A DNA stretch of 44,156 bases from Nitrospirae bacterium MYbinv3 (GTDB taxonomy: Bacteria; Nitrospirota; Thermodesulfovibrionia; Thermodesulfovibrionales; Magnetobacteriaceae). This document shows, in pieces, positions 41,703 to 44,156 of the stretch. The translations under genes and the position numbers were made by a program. The DNA is taken from NCBI GenBank assembly GCA_002753395.1, contig PEAB01000024.1:1-44156 (forward strand), given 5' to 3'. Below the pieces are notes generated by a model. That model searched no databases. It saw only the letters and a list, made by a program, of their open reading frames with translations, and was not told the DNA's origin. The first letter of the stretch is position 1, and each line of letters starts with the position of its first letter.

Positions 41703-41853
41703 GTCCGAGGAGGTGTGAAGTAAAGGAGAGTATGTATATACTACCACAGATATAGGTCTTTGTCAACAGGAAATTTTACCCTTGGTCAAATATTTTTTCT
41801 GAGGCGGTTAGGAGATTGTTAAAGCGGATAAGACATGATGATAGACTATTGGG

Positions 41854-41872
41854 GGGAGGCCATTAGCCTCCC
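41854..41872 (-). terminator. GGGAGGC hairpin after speE
   Basis: GGGAGGC/GCCTCCC with a 5-base loop, 15 bases after the speE stop on the minus strand. U run absent, so weak or Rho-assisted at best. Confidence 0.4.
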
Positions 41873-41887
41873 TGTTGTTATAGGAGA

Positions 41888-42721
41888 TTACCACTTTAAT
41901 TGACGGTTTAGGAGCTTCTTATAAAACCCTGGGGTTAGGAAGGTCTGTGCATGTATCTCCTGGTCATAATACTTGGTATCGATATCAAAGGTGTGGCGGC
42001 ACTGGCGGGGGTCGAGTTCCTTAGAGCCGATAGCAAACGCCCACCAGTTACCAGGATACGTGGCTATGGCCATGGTGTATAGGTCAACGACCGGAAAGAC
42101 TTTCCTTAACTCTTCCTGCATCTCTATGACTATATCCTTGTGCAGGTGAAGTGATTCCGTGTGTGTGACAAAGAAGCCGTCCTTAGTCAGACAATTAGTT
42201 ACCGATAAGAAGAACTCCTTCGTAAACAGCGTCCTGGCAAAACCGATGATGTCGGTAGAATCTACAATAACCACGTCGATGTTTGAAGCGCCTTTGATGA
42301 ACTCAGCCCCATCCATCGTCTTAATCTCTACCCGCGGGTCATCTATAGCTGCTGAGACATCAGGGAAGTACTTCTTTGATACATTGATAACCATCTCGTC
42401 TATCTCGACAAAGTAGACCTTCTCGACACTCTTGTGTTTAAGCACCTCACGTACGATACCACCGTCGCCCCCCCCAATGACTATGACCCTTTTGGGTGAC
42501 GGGTGGGCATACATGGCAACGTGTGTCAACATCTCGTGGTAGAAGAACTCATCCCGCTGGGTTATCTGTACGATGTTGTCTAATAGCAGCATCCTGCCAA
42601 AAAATGGGTTTTCGATAACCGCAATCTCCTGAAACTTACTCTTGCCTTTATATAGGATGCCCTCTACCTCATAAGTGTGAACGATTGCAGAGTAAGGCTC
42701 CTTCTCTATGAATTTGATCAT
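41888..42721 (-). CDS. speE: Spermidine synthase (polyamine aminopropyltransferase)
   Basis: Transfers aminopropyl from decarboxylated SAM to putrescine. 277 residues: IVQITQRDEFFYHEMLTHVA, nucleotide loop VIVIGGGDGGIVREVLKH, the acidic EIDEMVINVSKKYFPD, DGAEFIKGASNIDVVIVDST and TYPGNWWAFAIGS. The catalytic Asp is in VDSTD. It lies 22 bases after the ornithine decarboxylase, which makes the putrescine; GGAGGAC lies before ATG 42721. The SAM decarboxylase gene is not in the window. Confidence 0.95.
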   Translation of the reverse strand: MIKFIEKEPYSAIVHTYEVEGILYKGKSKFQEIAVIENPFFGRMLLLDNIVQITQRDEFFYHEMLTHVAMYAHPSPKRVIVIGGGDGGIVREVLKHKSVEKVYFVEIDEMVINVSKKYFPDVSAAIDDPRVEIKTMDGAEFIKGASNIDVVIVDSTDIIGFARTLFTKEFFLSVTNCLTKDGFFVTHTESLHLHKDIVIEMQEELRKVFPVVDLYTMAIATYPGNWWAFAIGSKELDPRQCRHTFDIDTKYYDQEIHAQTFLTPGFYKKLLNRQLKW

Positions 42722-42743
42722 GTTGTCCTCCTAAAAGATAGTG

Positions 42744-43907
42744 CTATACTATGACAGTATCTGGTATGGTAAAACCGTTGAACTCCGAGGCATAGGAAGT
42801 CGTATAAGCCCCTGCGGAGAAGATGAGTATAAGGTCACCGACTTGTGGCTCGATAAGAGAGACGTTTCTATCGATCACGTCAAAGCTGTCACAGCTTGGA
42901 CCAGCCAGTATCCAGTTTCTTTCACGTCCCGTATGCGGCGTCGTCTCAACAACGTATGAGTATCTGATCCCGCCAACACTCTCCATGAGACCATTAAAGA
43001 CGCCAACGTCTATATAGAGCCACTTACCGTCGAGTCTGTCAGCCTTTCCAGTTACGCTGGCTATGATGATGCCGGCATCACCCACTACCACCCTTCCAGG
43101 TTCGATAAGGATCGACACGTCATCAGTAAACCGTTCACCGATAAGGCCGTCTATGTGCCTCTCTATTGTGTCGATGCCTAAAACGTCCTTAGTGTACTTA
43201 ACAGGATAACCGCCGCCTATGTCCAGCAGCGACAGATGTAGGCCGGCCTCCTGGGCCTTTGTATAGAGGAGTCTTGCCTTATCAATGGCAATGTTCCAGT
43301 TGTAGATGTTGTTGCACTGTGAACCTACGTGAAAGGTAATACCACAGGGATTGAGTCCCTGCCTCTTGGCCTCTAACATAATTTGCAGCGCCTCATCCAG
43401 CTCCACCCCGAATTTCTTGCTGAGGGGCCATTCGCTGCCCTCATTGGGTATGGACAACCGGATGTAGACGTTACAGCCTGGGCAGTGATTTGCGAGTTTC
43501 TCGACCTCTGTGTAGGAGTCAAACGCGTAGTGTCTTATACCGTAAGCGGCTGCCTCCTTGATAAACGTTATAGTCTTAACAGGGTTGGACGATATTATCC
43601 TATCAGGCTTAACACCAAGTCTTGCCAGCACGCGCAGCTCTCCCTCGGAAGATATCTCAAACCCTCCTCCCAACTCGTCTATAACCCTAAGCACCTCTAT
43701 TGACGGGTTGGCCTTGACGGCATAAAAAACCTTGCTGTTTCTTATCCCGCTGCCAAGGAGATTAAAATTCCTCCTGAGCCTGTCGCCACTAATAACAAGG
43801 CACGGCGTCTTTACTGCATTAGAGTCTATGTAGTTTAACACCTTAAGTACGGTCGACTTGTCAACAATCCTTGCAAGAGACTGCTCTATCTTAAACGTCT
43901 TTACCAT
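42744..43907 (-). CDS. Ornithine decarboxylase-type PLP enzyme (fold III)
   Basis: 387 residues, eukaryotic/alanine-racemase-fold decarboxylase. The PLP lysine is in VFYAVKANPSIEVL; FDSYTEVEKLANHCPGCNVY, CGITFHVGSQC, LDIGGGYPV and LIEPGRVVV are the phosphate- and substrate-binding loops; the partner-subunit cysteine is in LAGPSCDSFDVID, and FSAGAYTTSYASEFNGF ends the active site. GPSCDSFD points to ornithine (or lysine/ornithine) rather than diaminopimelate. With speE 22 bases downstream, an ornithine to putrescine role is likely. ATG 43907 has no Shine-Dalgarno; see the -10 box entry. Confidence 0.88.
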   Translation of the reverse strand: MVKTFKIEQSLARIVDKSTVLKVLNYIDSNAVKTPCLVISGDRLRRNFNLLGSGIRNSKVFYAVKANPSIEVLRVIDELGGGFEISSEGELRVLARLGVKPDRIISSNPVKTITFIKEAAAYGIRHYAFDSYTEVEKLANHCPGCNVYIRLSIPNEGSEWPLSKKFGVELDEALQIMLEAKRQGLNPCGITFHVGSQCNNIYNWNIAIDKARLLYTKAQEAGLHLSLLDIGGGYPVKYTKDVLGIDTIERHIDGLIGERFTDDVSILIEPGRVVVGDAGIIIASVTGKADRLDGKWLYIDVGVFNGLMESVGGIRYSYVVETTPHTGRERNWILAGPSCDSFDVIDRNVSLIEPQVGDLILIFSAGAYTTSYASEFNGFTIPDTVIV

Positions 43908-43915
43908 AACCGTTG

Positions 43916-43921
43916 ATTATA
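43916..43921 (-). promoter_or_regulatory. -10 box (TATAAT) for a likely leaderless polyamine transcript
   Basis: A perfect TATAAT in TTGTTATAATCAACGG ends 8 bases before the ATG of the decarboxylase. RNA would start at or within a base or two of the ATG, and no ribosome site fits in between. No clear -35. Confidence 0.5.
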
Positions 43922-43962
43922 ACAAAAAATGAAATAAATTTGGTGCATAATTTTCGTTGTCA

Positions 43963-44051
43963 GGGCAATCGCATTTGAAAGCTTGACGCGTTGTTAGTTG
44001 ACATTAGGGATTGTCTGAACAAGGATTAAACGGATGGAAGGATTTACAGGA
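43963..44051 (+). repeat. Dispersed repeat, GTCTGAACAAGGATTAAACG copy
   Basis: CAATCGCATTTGAAAGCTTG, then GTCTGAACAAGGATTAAACG and GATGGAAGGATTTACAGGA. The same order as the inverted copy at 10204-10294. An IS end abuts its right side. Confidence 0.65.
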
Positions 44052-44156
44052 GAGCCTCTTGCAAAACTCCTAAACGAAAGAAGTTTTAGCTCTCCTTATG
44101 ATAAAATAAGTTTCCCAAACTTAAATCGATAAGGAGAGCATCATGTTAAGAGAGAG
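44052..44156 (+). mobile_element. Left end of an IS with the start of its transposase, cut by the window edge
   Basis: GAGCCTCTTGCAAAACTCC is the type of terminus seen in IS5/IS1182-like elements (from memory). AAGGAGAG then ATG at 44143 begins an open frame MLRE, as in many IS1182 transposases. Only 14 coding bases are in view, so the family is a guess. Confidence 0.5.

Noticed and set aside
40912-41887. T-box leader or tRNA gene upstream of thrS
   Set aside because: No T-box core or cloverleaf could be traced on either strand; the gap is filled by small TIR elements.

Overview
The window looks like a chromosomal stretch of a Gram-negative, flagellated bacterium of moderate GC. Gram-negative features are an RND efflux pair with a lipoprotein adaptor, FliW, a chemoreceptor and system II cytochrome c assembly (CcsA). 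Gene content and style (CcsA/HemA/TopA/DprA cluster, eukaryotic-type ornithine decarboxylase with spermidine synthase, many small palindromic repeats) would fit a Nitrospirota-like lineage. That placement is inference from memory, not a search. No rRNA, tRNA or CRISPR array was recognised.

Layout. 1-347: remnant of an IS transposase. 470-4798 (+): RND adaptor and pump. 4799-5624: gene-free, three palindromic insertion elements. 5625-7076 (+): PstB-like ATPase and PhoU without the rest of Pst. 7123-13197 (-): a HEXXH-type SprA-related protein, FliW, a B12-binding radical SAM enzyme, two glycosyltransferases and thiol peroxidase. 14021-27646 (-): a long co-directional run read trpC, argG, dprA, a small unknown gene, topA, a MobB-like GTPase, ccsA, a one-polypeptide restriction-modification enzyme, hemA, a UPF0175/DUF3368 toxin-antitoxin-like pair, a second broken copy of the hemA 3' end, and a chemoreceptor. 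27750-28805 (-): a repeat-rich lipoprotein and a methyltransferase. 29120-29581 (+): a lytic transglycosylase. 29793-31740 (-): arsR-ruvA-ruvB with 4-base overlaps. 31883-32954 (+): a divergent thioredoxin-like protein and TauE/SafE exporter. 33004-34332 (-): a three-part unknown protein. 34550-40911 (-): the classic thrS-infC-rpmI-rplT-pheS-pheT translation cluster. 41888-43907 (-): ornithine decarboxylase and spermidine synthase, i.e. ornithine to putrescine to spermidine. The right edge cuts into another insertion sequence.

The most interesting region is about 15.2-20.2 kb. An AT-rich restriction-modification gene sits between ccsA and hemA, and a toxin-antitoxin-like pair with its own strong promoter sits after hemA. 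Behind the pair lies a roughly 240-base, about 94% identical second hemA 3' end that still has its own in-frame stop and leads into the chemoreceptor gene. The simplest reading is that a defence/toxin segment carrying its own hemA allele displaced the resident hemA, leaving its tail behind.

The second theme is a set of non-coding insertion elements of 100-190 bases with terminal inverted repeats (TIRs). Six of them are flanked by direct repeats of 7-9 bases, which look like target-site duplications. One shares its termini with the transposase remnant at the left edge. They occupy most of the larger intergenic gaps.

Smaller points of note are infC starting at ATA, PheT without its tRNA-binding domain, and two genes (pstB, ornithine decarboxylase) whose -10 box lies 8 bases before the ATG.
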